Positions 21,641 through 35,608 of a stretch of 64,000 nucleotides of DNA are shown here, one piece after another; the stretch's first letter is position 1, and each line of letters opens with the position of its first letter. The notes under the pieces are model-generated. The model was not told where the DNA came from. It did no database searches and saw only the letters and a list, made by a program, of their open reading frames with translations. The stretch is from assembly GCA_033782935.1 (NCBI GenBank), contig JAWQEG010000369.1, positions 1,431,501 through 1,495,500 of the forward strand. Direction: 5' to 3'. The stretch is from Petrolisthes cinctipes (taxonomy: Eukaryota; Arthropoda; Malacostraca; Decapoda; Porcellanidae). The position numbers and the translations under genes are program-made.

Positions 21641-24600
21641 GAAAATATTCTAGCACTGTGTAGGCATGTACAGATTGCTTCTGGGACCCCAAAATATTGA
21701 ATTTTCGGGTGTTTTGAGCCTGAATTTGAGATATAAACGGGTACAGAAGATACATGCACATATTGACTTTGGGCATCTAAAATATCGATTTTCAGCATGT
21801 TTTGGGCCTGTATTTTGAAAATACTCTAACACTGAGTAGGCATGTACAGATCGCTTCTGGGACCCCTAAATATCGAATTTTCGGGTGTTTTGGGACTGAA
21901 TTTGAGATATTGACTTTTTGGCACCTAAAAGATCGATTTTTAGCATGTTTTTAGCCTATATTTTGAAAATATTCTAGCACTGTACAGATTGCTTCTGGGA
22001 CCCCAAAATATTGAATTTTCGGGTGTTTTGAGCCTGAATTTTAGATATAAACGGGTACAGAAGATACATGCACATATTGACTTTGGGCACCAAAAATATC
22101 GATTTTCAGCATGTTTTGGGCCTGAATTTTTAAAATACTCTAACACGGAGTAGGCATGTACAGATCGCTTCTGGGACCCCAAAATATCGAATTTTCGGGT
22201 GTTTAGGGCCAGAATTTGAGATATAAACGGGTACAGAAGATGCATGCACATATCGACTTTTGGGCACCTAAAAGATCGATTTTCAGTATGTTTTTGGCCT
22301 GTATTTTGAAAATACTCTAACACGGAGTAGGCATGTACAGATACCTTCTGGGACCTCTAAATATCGAATTTTCGGGTGTTTTGGGACTGAATTTGAGATA
22401 TCGATTTTTTGGCACCTAAAATGTCGATTTTTAGCATGTTTTTAGCCTATATTTTGAAAATATTCTAGCACTGTGTAGGCATGTACAGATTGCTTCTGGG
22501 ACCCCAAAATATTGAATTTTCGGTGTTTTGAGCCTGAATTTGAGATATAAACGGGTACAGAAGATACATGCACATATTGACTTTGGGCATCTAAAATATC
22601 GATTTTAGCATGTTTTGGGCCTGTATTTTGAAAATACTCTAACACTGAGTAGGCATGTACAGATTGCTTCTGGGACCCCAAAATATTGAATTTTCGGGTG
22701 TTTTGAGCCTGAATTTGAGATATAAACGGGTACTGAAGATGCATGCACATATCGACTTTTGTGCACCTAAAAGATCGATTTTCAGTATGTTTTGAGCATG
22801 TATTTTGAAAATACTCTAACACGGAGTAGGCATGTACAGATCGCTTCTGGGACCCCTAAATATCGAATTTTCGGGTGTTTTGGGACTGAATTTGAGATAT
22901 TGACTTTTTGGCACCTAAAAGATCGATTTTTAGCATGTTTTTAGCCTATATTTTGAAAATATTCTAGCACTGAGTAGGCATGTACAGATTGCTTCTGGGA
23001 CCCAAAATATTGAATTTTCGGGTGTTTTGAGCCTGAATTTGAGATATAAACGGGTACAGAAGATACATGCACATATTGACTTTGGTCACCAAAAATATCG
23101 ATTTTCAGCATGTTTTGGGCCTGAATTTTGAAAATACTCTAACACGGAGTAGGCATGCACAGATCGCTTCTGGGACCCCAAAATATCGAATTTTCGGGTG
23201 TTTAGGGCCAGAATTTGAGATATAAACGGGTACAGAAGATGCATGCACATATCGACTTTTGGGCACCTAAAAGATCGATTTTCAGTATGTTTTTGGCCTG
23301 TATTTTGAAAATACTCTAACACGGAGTAGGCATGTACAGATACCTTCTGGGACCTCTAAATATCGAATTTTCGGGTGTTTTGGGACTGAATTTGAGATAT
23401 CGATTTTTTGGCACCTAAAATGTCGATTTTTAGCATGTTTTTAGCCTATATTTTGAAAATATTCTAGCACTGTGTAGGCATGTACAGATTGCTTCTGGGA
23501 CCCTAAAATATTGAATTTTCGGGTGTTTTGAGCCTGAATTTGAGATATAAACGGGTACTGAAGATGCATGCACATATCGACTTTTGTGCACCTAAAAGAT
23601 CGATTTTCAGTATGTTTTGAGCATGTATTTTGAAAATACTCTAACACGGAGTAGGCATGTACAGATCGCTTCTGGAACCCCTAAATATCGAATTTTCGGG
23701 TGTTTTGGGACTGAATTTGAGATATCGACTTTTTGGCACCTAAAAGATCGATTTTTAGCATGTTTTTAGCCTATATTTTGAAAATATTCTAGCACTGCGT
23801 AGGCATGTACAGATTGCTTCTGGGACCCCAAAATATTGAATTTTCGGGTGTTTTGAGCCTGAATTTGAGATATAAACGGGTACAGAAGATACATGCACAT
23901 ATTGACTTTGGGCACCAAAAATATCGATTTTCAGCATGTTTTGGGCCTGTATTTTGAAAATACTCTAACACTGAGTAGGCATGTACAGATTGCTTCTGGG
24001 ACCCCAAAATATTGAATTTTCGGGTGTTTTGAGCCTGAATTTGAGATATAAACGGGTACTGAAGATGCATGCACATATCGACTTTTGTGCACCTAAAAGA
24101 TCGATTTTCAGTATGTTTTGAGCATGTATTTTGTAAATACTCTAACACGGAGTAGGCATGTACAGATCGCTTCTGGGACCCCTAAATATCGAATTTTCGG
24201 GTGTTTTGGGACTGAATTTGAGATATCGATTTTTTGGCACCTAAAATGTCGATTTTTAGCATGTTTTTAGCCTATATTTTGAAAATATTCTAGCACTGTG
24301 TAGGCATGTACAGATTGCTTCTGGGACCCCAAAATATTGAATTTTCGGGTGTTTTGAGCCTGAATTTGAGATATAAACGGGTACAGAAGATACATGCACA
24401 TATTGACTTTGGGCATCTAAAATATCGATTTTCAGCATGTTTTGGGCCTGTATTTTAAAAATACTCTAACACTGAGTAGGCATGTACAGATTGCTTCTGG
24501 GACCCCAAAATGTTGAATTTTCGGGTGTTTTGAGCCTGAATTTGAGATATAAACGGGTACTGAAGATGCATGCACATATCGACTTTTGTGCATCTAAAAG

Positions 24601-24986
24601 ATCGATTTTCAGTATGTTTTGAGCATGTATTTTGAAAATACTCTAACACGGAGTAGGCATGTACAGATCGCTTCTGGGACCCCTAAATATCGAATTTTCG
24701 GGTGTTTTGGGACTGAATTTGAGATATCGACTTTTTGGCACCTAAAAGATGGATTTTTAGCATGTTTTTAGCCTATATTTTGAAAATATTCTAGCACTGA
24801 GTAGGCATGTACAGATTGCTTCTGGGACCCCAAAATATTGAATTTTCGGGTGTTTTGAGCCTGAATTTGAGATATAAACGGGTACAGAAGATACATGCAC
24901 ATATTGACTTTGGGCACCAAAAATATCGATTTTCAGCATGTTTTTGGCCTGAATTTTGAAAATACTCTAACACGGAGAAGGCATGT

Positions 24987-25134
24987 ACAGATCGCTTCTG
25001 GGACCCCAAAATATCGAATTTTCGGGTGTTTAGGGCCAGAATTTGAGATATCGATTTTTTGGCACCTAAAATGTCAATTTTTAGCATGTTTTTTGCCTAT
25101 ATTTTGAAAATATTCTAGCACTGTGTTGGCATTT
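24987..25134. repeat. Hybrid B/C monomer, 148 bp
   Basis: The monomer starts as B1 (ACAGATCGCTTC, AATATCGAATTTT, GTTTAGGGCCAGAATTTG). At GAGATATCGATTTTTTGGCA it switches to C, ending in the C form and C length. I saw this B1-to-C junction only here. It is preceded by GGAGAAGGCATG and followed by GTGTTGGCATTTACAGAT, both decayed linkers. It is what a single exchange within the shared GAATTTGAGATAT word would leave. Confidence 0.8.
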
Positions 25135-28100
25135 ACAGATTGCTTCTGGGACCCCAAAATATTGAATTTTCGGGTGTTTTGAGCATGAATTTGAAATATA
25201 AACGGGTACTGAAAATGCATGCACATATCGACTTTTGTTCACCTAAAAGATCGATTTTCAGTATGTTTTGAGCATGTATTTTGAAAATACTCTAACACGG
25301 AGTAGGCATGTACAGATCGCTTCTGCGACCTATAAATATCGAATTTTCGGGTGTTTTGGGACTGAATTTGAGATATTGACTTTTTGGCACCTAAAAGATC
25401 GATTTTTAGCATGTTTTTAGCCTATATTTTGAAAATATTCTAGCACTGTACAGATTGCTTCTAGGACCCCAAAATATTGAATTTTCGGGTGTTTTGAGCC
25501 TGAATTTGAGATATAAACGGGTACAGAAGATATATGCACATATTGACTTTGGGCACCAAAAATATCGATTTTCAGCATGTTTTGGGCCTGAATTTTGAAA
25601 ATACTCTAACACGGTGTAGGCATGTACAGATCGCTTCTGGGACCCCAAAATATCGAATTTTCGGGTGTTTAGGGCCAGAATTTGAGATATAAACGGGTAC
25701 AGAAGATGCATGCACATATCGACTTTTGGGCACCTAAAAGATCGATTTTCAGTATGTTTTGAGCATGTATTTTGAAAATACTCTAACACGGAGTAGGCAT
25801 GTACAGATCGCTTCTGGGGCCCCTAAATATCGAATTTTCGGGTGTTTTGGGACTGAATTTGAGATATTGACTTTTTGGCACCTAAAAGATCGATTTTTAG
25901 CATGTTTTTAGCCTATATTTTGAAAATATTCTAGCACTGTGTAGGCATGTACAGATTGCTTCTGGAACCCCAAAATATTGAATTTTCGGGTGTTTTAAGC
26001 CTGAATTTGAGATATAAACGGGTACAGAAGATACATGCACATATTGACTTTGGGCATCTAAAATATCGATTTTCAGCATGTTTTGGGCCTGTATTTTGAA
26101 AATACTCTAACACTGAGTAGGCATGTACAGATTGCTTCTGGGACCCCAAAATATTGAATTTTCGGGTGTTTAGGGCCAGAATTTGAGATATAAACGAGTA
26201 CAGAAGATGCATGCACATATCGACTTTTGGGCACCTAAAAGATCGATTTTCAGTATGTTTTTGGCCTGTATTTTGAAAATACTCTTAACACGGAGTAGGC
26301 ATGTACAGATACCTTCTGGGACCTCTAAATATCGAATTTTCAGGTGTTTTGGGACTGAATTTGAGATATCGATTTTTTGGCACCTAAAATGTCGATTTTT
26401 AGCATGTTTTTAGCCTATATTTTGAAAATATTCTAGCACTGTGTAGGCATGTACAGATTGCTTCTGGGACCCCAAAATATTGAATTTTCGGGTGTTTTGA
26501 GCCTGAATTTGAGATATAAACGGGTACAGAAGATACATGCACATATTGACTTTTGGCATCTAAAATATCGATTTTCAGCATGTTTTGGGCCTGTATTTTG
26601 AAAATACTCTAACACTGAGTAGGCATGTACAGATTGCTTCTGGGACCCCAAAATATTGAATTTTCGGGTGTTTTGAGCCTGAATTTGAGATATAAACGGG
26701 TACTGAAGATGCATGCACATATCGACTTTTGTGCACCTAAAAGATCGATTTTCAGTATATTTTGAGCATGTATTTTGAAAATACTCTAACACGGAGTAGG
26801 CATGTACAGATCGCTTCTGGGACCCCTAAATATCGAATTTTCGGGTGTTTTGGGACTGAATTTGAGATATCGACTTTTTGGCACCTTAAAGATCGATTTT
26901 TAGCATGTGTTTAGCCTATATTTTGAAAATATTCTAGCACTGTACAGATTGCTTCTGGGACACCAAAATATTGAATTTTCGGGTGTTTTGAGCCTGAATT
27001 TGAGATATAAAAGGGTACAGAAGATACATGCACATGTTGACTTTGGGCACCAAAATTATCGATTTTCAGCATGTTTTGGGCCTGAATTTTGAAAATACTC
27101 TAACACAGAGTAGGCATGTACAGATCGCTTCTGGGACCCCAAAATATCGAATTTTCGGGTGTTTAGGGCCAGAATTTGAGATATAAACGGGTACAGAAGA
27201 TGCATGCACATATCGACTTTTGGGCACCTAAAAGATCGATTTTCAGTATGTTTTTGGCCTGTATTTTGAAAATACTCTAACACGGAGTAGGCATGTACAG
27301 ATACCTTCTGGGACCTCTAAATATCGAATTTTCGGGTGTTTTGGGACTGAATTTGAGATATCGATTTTTTGGCACCTAAAATGTCGATTTTTAGCATGTT
27401 TTTAGCCTATATTTTGAAAATATTCTAGCACTGTGTAGGCATGTACAGATTGCTTCTGGGACCCCAAAATATTGAATTTTCGGGTGTTTTGAGCCTGAAT
27501 TTGAGATATAAACGGGTACAGAAGATACATGCACATATTGACTTTGGGCATCTAAAATATCGATTTTCAGCATGTTTTGGGCCTGTATTTTGAAAATACT
27601 CTAACACTGAGTAGGCATGTACAGATTGCTTCTGGGACCCCAAAATATTGAATTTTCGGGTGTTTTGAGCCTGAATTTGAGATATAAACGGGTACTGAAG
27701 ATGCATGCACATATCGACTTTTGTGCACCTAAAAGATCGATTTTCAGTATGTTTTGAGCATGTATTTTGAAAATACTCTAACACGGAGTAGGCATGTACA
27801 GATCGCTTCTGGGACCCCTAAATATCGAATTTTCGGGTGTTTTGGGACTAAATTTGAGATATCGACTTTTTGGCACCTAAAAGATCGATTTTTAGCATGT
27901 TTTTAGCCTATATTTTGAAAATATTCTAGCACTGAGTAGGCATGTACAGATTGCTTCTGGAACTCCAAAATATTGAATTTTCGGGTGTTTTGAGCCTGAA
28001 TTTGAGATATAAACGGGTACAGAAGATACATGCACATATTGACTTTGGGCACCAAAAATATCGATTTTCAGCATGTTTTTGGCCTGAATTTTGAAAATAC

Positions 28101-31088
28101 TCTAACACGGAGAAGGCATGTACAGATCGCTTCTGGGACCCCAAAATATCGAATTTTCGGGTGTTTAGGGCCAGAATTTGAGATATAAACGGGTACAGAA
28201 GATGCATGCACATATCGACTTTTGGGCACCTAAAAGATCGATTTTCAGTATGTTTTTGGCCTGTATTTTGAAAATACTCGAACACGGAGTAGTCATATAC
28301 AGATACCTTCTGGGACCTCTAAATATCGAATTTTCGGGTGTTTTGGGACTGAATTTGAGATATCGATTTTTTGGCACCTAAAATGTCGATTTTTAGCATG
28401 TTTTTAGCCTATATTTTGAAAATATTCTAGCACTGTGTAGGCATGTACAGATTGCTTCTGGGACCCCAAAATATATAATTCTCGGGTGTTTTGAGCCTGA
28501 ATTTGAGATATAAACGGGTACAGAAGATACATGCACATATTGACTTTGGGCATCTAAAATATCGATTTTCAGCATGTTTTGGGCCTGTATTTTGAAAATA
28601 CTCTAACACGGAGTAGATATGTACAGATCGCTTCTGGGACCTCTAAATATCGAATTTTCGGGTGTTTTGGGACTGAATTTGAGATATTGACTTTTTGGCA
28701 CCTAAAAGATCGATTTTTATCATGTTTTTATCCTATATTTTGAAAATATTCTAGCACTGAGTAGGCATGTACAGATTGCTTCTGGGACCCCAAAATATTG
28801 AATTTTCGGGTGTTTTGAGCCTGAATTTGAGATATAAACGGGTACAGAAGATACATGCACATATTGACTTTGGGCATCTAAAATATCGATTTTCAGCATG
28901 TTTTGGGCCTGTATTTTGAAAATACTCTAACACTGAGTAGGCATGTACAGATTGCTTCTGGGACCCCAAAATATTGAATTTTCGGGAGTTTTGAGCCTGA
29001 ATTTGAGATATAAACGGGTACTGAAAATGCATGCACATATCGACTTTTGTGCACCTAAAAGATCGATTTTCAGTATGTTTTGAGCATGTATTTTGAAAAT
29101 ACTCTAACACGGAGTAGGCATGTACAGATCGCTTCTGGGACCCCTAAATATCGAATTTTCGGGTGTTTTGGGACTGAATTTGAGATATCGACTTTTTGGC
29201 ACCTAAAAGATCGATTTTTAGCATGTTTTTAGCCTATATTTTGAAAATATTCTAGCACTGTGTAGGCATGTACAGATTGCTTCTGGGACCCCAAAATATT
29301 GAATTTTCGGGTGTTTTGAGCCTGAATTTGAGATATAAACGGGTACAGAAGATACATGCACATATTGACTTTGGGCATCTAAAATATCGATTTTCAGCAT
29401 GTTTTGGGCCTGTATTTTGAAAATACTCTAACACTGAGTAGGCATGTACAGATTGCTTCTGTTAACCCAAAATATTGAATTTTCGGGTGTTTTGAGCCTG
29501 AATTTGAGATATAAACGGGTACAGAAGATACATGCACATATTGACTATGGTCACCAAAAATATCGATTTTCAGCATGTTTTTGGCCTGAATTTTGAAAAT
29601 ACTCTAACACGGAGTAGGCATGTACAGATCGCTTCTGGGACCCCAAAATATCGAATTTTCGGGTGTTTAGGGCCAGAATTTGAGATATAAACGGGTACAG
29701 AAGATGCATGCACATATCGACTTTTGGGCACCTAAAAGATCGATTTTCAGTATGTTTTTGGCCTGTATTTTGAAAATACTCTAACACGGAGTAGGCATGT
29801 ACAGATACCTTCTGGGACCGCTAAATATCGAATTTTCGGGTGTTTTGGGACTGAATTTGAGATATCGATTTTTGGCACCTTAAATGTCGATTTTTAGCAT
29901 GTTTTTTGCCTATATTTTGAAAATATTCTAGCACTGTGTAGGCATGTACAGATTGCTTCTGGGACCCCAAAATATTGAATTTTCGGGTGTTTTGAGCCTG
30001 AATTTGAGATATAAACGGGTACTGAAGATGCATGCACATATCGACTTTTGTGCACCTAAAAGATCGATTTTCAGTATGTTTTGAGCATGTATTTTGAAAA
30101 TACTCTAACACGGAGTAGGCATGTACAGATCGCTTCTGGGACCCCTAAATATCGAATTTTCGGGTGTTTTGGGACTGAATTTGAGATATTGACTTTTTGG
30201 CACCTAAAAGATCGATTTTTAGCATGTTTTTAGCCTATATTTTGAAAATATTCTAACACTGTACAGATTGCTTCTGGGACCCCAAAATATTGAATTTTCG
30301 GGTGTTTTGAGCCTGAATTTGAGATATAAACGGGTACAGAAGATACATGCACATATTGACTTTGGGCACCAAAAATATCGATTTTCAGCATGTTTTGGGC
30401 CTGAATTTTGAAAATACTCTAACACGGTGTAGGCATGTACAGATCGCTTCTGGGACCCCAAAATATCGAATTTTCGGGTGTTTAGGGCCAGAATTTGAGA
30501 TATAAACGGGTACAGAAGATGCATGCACATATCGACTTTTGGGCACCTAAAAGATCGATTTTCAGTATGTTTTTGGCCTGTATTTTGAAAATACTCTAAC
30601 ACGGAGTAGGCATGTACAGATACCTTCTGGGACCTCTAAATATCGAATTTTCGGGTGTTTTGGGACTGAATTTGAGATATCGATTTTTTGGCACCTAAAA
30701 TGTCGATTTTTAGCATGTTTTTAGCCTATATTTTGAAAATATTCTAGCACTGTTTAGGCATGTACAGATTGCTTCTGGGACCCCAAAATATTGAATTTTC
30801 GGTGTTTTGAGCCTGAATTTGAGATATAAACGGGTACAGAAGATACATGCACATATTGACTTTGTGCATCTAAAATATCGATTTTCAGCATGTTTTGGGC
30901 CTGTATTTTGAAAATACTCTAACACTGAGTAGGCATGTACAGATTGCTTCTGGGACCCCAAAATATTGAATTTTCGGGTGTTTCGAGCCTGAATTTGAGA
31001 TATAAACGGGTACTGAAGATGCATGCACATATCGACTTTTGTGCACCTAAAAGATCGATTTTCAGTATGTTTTGAGCATGTATTTTGT

Positions 31089-32606
31089 AAATACTCTAAC
31101 ACGGAGTAGGCATGTACAGATCGCTTCTGGGACCCCTAAATATCGAATTTTCGGGTGTTTTGGGACTGAATTTGAGATATCGACTTTTTGGCACCTAAAA
31201 GATCGATTTTTAGCATGTTTTTAGCCTATATTTTGAAAATATTCTAGCACTGAGTAGGCATGTACAGATTGCTTCTGGGACCCCAAAATATTGAATTTTC
31301 GGGTGTTTTGAGCCTGAATTTGAGATATAAACGGGTACAGAAGATACATGCACATATTGACTTTGGGCACCAAAAATATCGATTTTCAGCATGTTTTGTG
31401 CCTGAATTTTGAAAATACTCTAACACGGAGTAGGCATGTACAGATCGCTTCTGGGACCCCAAAATATTGAATTTTCGGGTGTTTTGAGCCTGAATTTGAG
31501 ATATAAACGGGTACAGAAGATACATGCACATATTGACTTTGGGCATCTAAAATATCGATTTTCAGCATGTTTTTGGCCTGTATTTTGAAAATACTCTAAC
31601 ACTGAGTAGGCATGTACAGATTGCTTCTGGGACCCCAAAATATTGAATTTTCGGGTGTTTTGAGCCTGAATTTGAGATATAAACGGGTACTGAAGATGCA
31701 TGCACATATCGACTTCTGTGCACCTAAAAGATCAATTTTCAGTATGTTTTGAGCATGTATTTTAAAAATACTCTAACACGGAGTAGGCATGTACAGATCG
31801 CTTCTGGGACCCCTAAATATCGAATTTTCGGGTGTTTTGGGACTGAATTTGAGATATCGACTTTTTGGCACCTAAAAGATCGATTTTTAGCATGTTTTTA
31901 GCCTATATTTTGAAAATATTCTAGCACTGAGTAGGCATGTACAGATTGCTTCTGGGACCCCAAAATATTGAATTTTCGGGTGTTTTGAGCCTGAATTTGA
32001 GATATAAACGGGTACAGAAGATACATGCACATATTGACTTTGGGCACCAAAAATATTGATTTTCAGCATGTTTTGGGCCTGAATTTTGAAAATACTCTAA
32101 CACGGAGTAGGCATGTACAGATCGCTTCTGGGACCCCAAAATATTGAATTTTCGGGTGTTTTGAGCCTGAATTTGAGATATAAACGGGTACAGAAGATAC
32201 ATGCACATATTGACTTTGGGCATCTAAAATATCGATTTTCAGCATGTTTTTGGCCTGTATCTTGAAAATACTCTAACACTGAGTAGGCATGTACAGATTG
32301 CTTCTGGGACCCCAAAATATTGAATTTTCGGGTGTTTTGGGCCTGAATTTGAGATATAAACGGGTACTGAAGATGCATGCACATATCGACTTTTGTGCAC
32401 CTAAAAGATCAATTTTAAGTATGTTTTGAGCATGTATTTTGAAAATACTCTAACACGGAGTAGGCATGTACAGATCGCTTCTGGGACCCCTAAATTTCGA
32501 ATTTTCGGGTGTTTTGGGACTGAATTTGAGATATCGACTTTTTGGCACCTAAAAGATCGATTTTTAGCATGTTTTTAGCCTATATTTTGAAAATATTCTA
32601 GCACTG
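31089..32606. repeat. Tandem tract with 677-bp period (A-A-B-C tetramer)
   Basis: Sequence from ~31089 repeats after 677 bp (176+176+177+148) to ~32606, about 2.2 copies. Both copies carry AAAGATCAATTTT where most B monomers have AAAGATCGATTTT (near 31734 and 32411). There are several differences, such as AAATATCG/AAATATTG near 31377/32054 and AAATATCG/AAATTTCG. It is older than the 45.5-48.9 kb tetramer run but has the same A-A-B-C plan. Confidence 0.75.
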
Positions 32607-34048
32607 ATTACAGATTGCTTCTGGGACCCCAAAATATTGAATTTTCGGGTGTTTTGAGCCTGAATTTGAGATATAATCGCGTACAGAAGATACATGCACA
32701 TATTGACTTTGGGCACCAAAAATATCGATTTTCAGCATGTTTTGTGCCTGAATTTTGAAAATACTCTAACACGGAGTAGGCATGTACAGATCGCTTCTGG
32801 GACCCCAAAATATCGAATTTTCGGGTGTTTAGGGCCAGAATTTGAGATATAAACGGGTACAGAAGATGCATGCACATATCGACTTTTGGGCACCTAAAAG
32901 ATCGATTTTCAGTATGTTTTTGGCCTGTATTTTGAAAATACTCTAACACGGAGTAGGCATGTACAGATACCTTCTGGGACCTCTAAATATCGAATTTTCG
33001 GGTGTTTTGGGACTGAATTTGAGATATCGATTTTTTGGCACCTAAAATGTCGATTTTTAGCATGTTTTTAGCCTATATTTTGAAAATATTCTAGCACTGT
33101 GTAGGCATGTACAGATTGCTTCTGGGACCCAAAAATATTGAATTTTCGGGTGTTTTGAGCCTGAATTTGAGATATAAACGGGTACAGAAGATACATGCAC
33201 ATATTGACTTTGGGCACCAAAGATATCGATTTTCAGCATGTTTTGGGCCTGAATTTTGAAAATACTCTAACACGGAGTAGGCATGTACAGATTGCTTCTG
33301 GGACCCCAAAATATCGAATTTTCGGGTGTTTAGGGCCAGAATTTGAGATATAAACGGGTACAGAAGATGCATGCACATATCGACTTTTGGGCACCTAAAA
33401 GATCGATTTTCAGTATGTTTTTGGCCTGTATTTTGAAAATACTCTAACACGGAGTAGGCATGTACAGATACCTCCTGGGACCTCTAAATATCGAATTTTC
33501 GGGTGTTTTGGGACTGAATTTGAGATATCGATTTTTTGGCACCTAAAATGTCGTTTTTTAGCATGTTTTTAGCCTACATTTTGAAAATATTCTTGCACTG
33601 TACAGATTCCTTCTGGGACCCCAAAATATTGAATTTTCGGGTGTTTTGAGCCTGAATTTGAGATATAAACGGGTACAGAAGATACATGCACATATTGACT
33701 ATGGTCACCAAAAATATCGATTTTCAGCATGTTTTGGGCCTGAATTTTGAAAATACTCTAACACGGAGTAGGCATGTACAGATCGCTTCTGGGACCCCAA
33801 AATATCGAATTTTCGGGTGTTTAGGGCCAGAATTTGAGATATAAACGGGTACTGAAGATGCATGCACATATCGACTTTTGTGCACCTAAAAGATCGATTT
33901 TCAGTATGTTTTGAGCATGTATTTTGAAAATACTCTAACACGGAGTAGGCATATACAGATCGCTTCTGGGACCCCTAAATATCGAATTTTCGGGTGTTTT
34001 GGGACTGAATTTGAGATATTGACTTTTTGGCACCTAAAAGATCGATTT

Positions 34049-35608
34049 TTAGCATGTTTTTAGCCTATATTTTGAAAATATTCTAGCACTGTACAGATTG
34101 CTTCTGGGACCCCAAAATATTGAATTTTCTGGTGTTTTGAGCCTGAATTTGAGATATAAACGGGTACAGAAGATACATGCACATATTGACTTTGGGCACC
34201 AAAAATATCGATTTTCAGCATGTTTTGGGCCTGAATTTTGAAAATACTCTAACACGGTGTAGGCATGTACAGATCGCTTCTGGGACCCCAAAATATCGAA
34301 TTTTCGGGTGTTTAGGGCCAGAATTTGAGATATAAACGGGTACAGAAGATGCATGCACATATCGACTTTTGGGCACCTAAAAGATCGATTTTCAGTATGT
34401 TTTTGGCCTGTATTTTGAAAATACTCTAACACGGAGTAGGCATGTACAGATACCTTCTGGGACCTCTAAATATCGAATTTTCGGGTGTTTTGGGACTGAA
34501 TTTGAGATATCGATTTTTGGCACCAATAATGTCGATTTTTAGCATGTTTTTAGCCTATATTTTGAAAATATTCTAGCACTGTTTAGGCATGTACAGATTG
34601 CTTCTGGGACCCCAAAATATTGAATTTTCGGTGTTTTGAGCCTGAATTTGAGATATAAACGGGTACAGCAGATACATGCACATATTGACTTTGTGCATCT
34701 AAAATATCGATTTTCAGCATGTTTTGGGCCTGTATTTTGAAAATACTCTAACACTGAGTAGGCATGTACAGATTGCTTCTGGGACCCCAAAATATTGAAT
34801 TTTCGGGTGTTTTGAGCCTGAATTTGAGATATAAACGGGTACTGAAGATATATGCACATATCGACTTTTGTGCACCTAAAAGATCGATTTTCAGTATGTT
34901 TTGAGCATGTATTTGGTAAATACTCTAACACGGAGTAGGCATGTACAGATCGCTTCTGGGACCCCTAAATATCGAATTTTCGGGTGTTTTGGGACTGAAT
35001 TTGAGATATCGACTTTTTGGCACCTAAAAGATCGATTTTTAGCATGTTTTTAGCCTATATTTTGAAAATATTCTAGCACTGAGTAGGCATGTACAGATTG
35101 CTTCTGGGACCCCAAAATATTGAATTTTCGGGTGTTTTGAGCCTGAATTTGAGATATAAACGGGTACAGAAGATACATGCACATATTGACTTTGGGCACC
35201 AAAAATATCGATTTTCAGCATGTTTTGGGCCTGAATTTTGAAAATACTCTAACACGGAGTAGGCATGTACAGATTGCTTCTGGGACCCCAAAATATTGAA
35301 TTTTCGGGTGTTTTGAGCCTGAATTTGAGATATAAACGGGTACAGAAGATACATGCACATATTGACTTTGGGCATCTAAAATATCGATTTTCAGCATGTT
35401 TTTGGCCTGTATTTTGAAAATACTCTAACACTGAGTAGGCATGTACAGATTGCTTCTGGGACCCCAAAATATTGAATTTTCTGGTGTTTTGAGCCTGAAT
35501 TTGAGATATAAACGGGTACTGAAGATGCATGCACATATCGACTTTTGTGCACCTAAAAGATCGATTTTCAGTATGTTTTGAGCATGTATTTTGAAAATAC
35601 TCTAACAC
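34049..35608. repeat. Copy of 30219-31707 at ~3829-bp spacing
   Basis: This block repeats 30219-31707 at an offset of 3830, then 3829 bp. Shared marks are the one-base deletion TTTTCGGTGTTTTGAGCC (near 30800 and 34629), CACTGTTTAGGC in the preceding C monomer, and TTGTGCATCTAAA. The same marked segment is seen again near 38025, 44184 and 45008. It is thus a travelling cassette of the 30-46 kb region. Differences include TATGCAC/GCATGCAC and TTTGGTAAATAC/TTTTGTAAATAC. Confidence 0.65.

Larger units (their letters stand above)
17214..31088. repeat. Less regular, more mutated satellite domain
   Basis: The trimer rhythm continues, but I found no long near-identical tandem tract. Private single changes and small indels are denser here. 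Examples are AACCCAAAATATT near 29464, CGGTGTTTT near 22522, a missing C in CGATTTTAGCATG near 22606, GCTTATGTGACC near 20850, ACTCTTAACAC near 26284, and several changes in 25120-25340. The GATATTGAC sub-class of C is concentrated here. This fits a stretch that has escaped recent homogenisation. It holds no gene. Confidence 0.7.

Noticed and set aside
30710..31102. 130-codon minus-strand open frame and its many relatives (119-130 codons) as genes
   Set aside because: They overlap each other in several frames, begin and end at monomer positions, gain or lose length with each linker deletion, and show changes that alter amino acids as readily as not. This is what a stop-poor satellite gives by chance.
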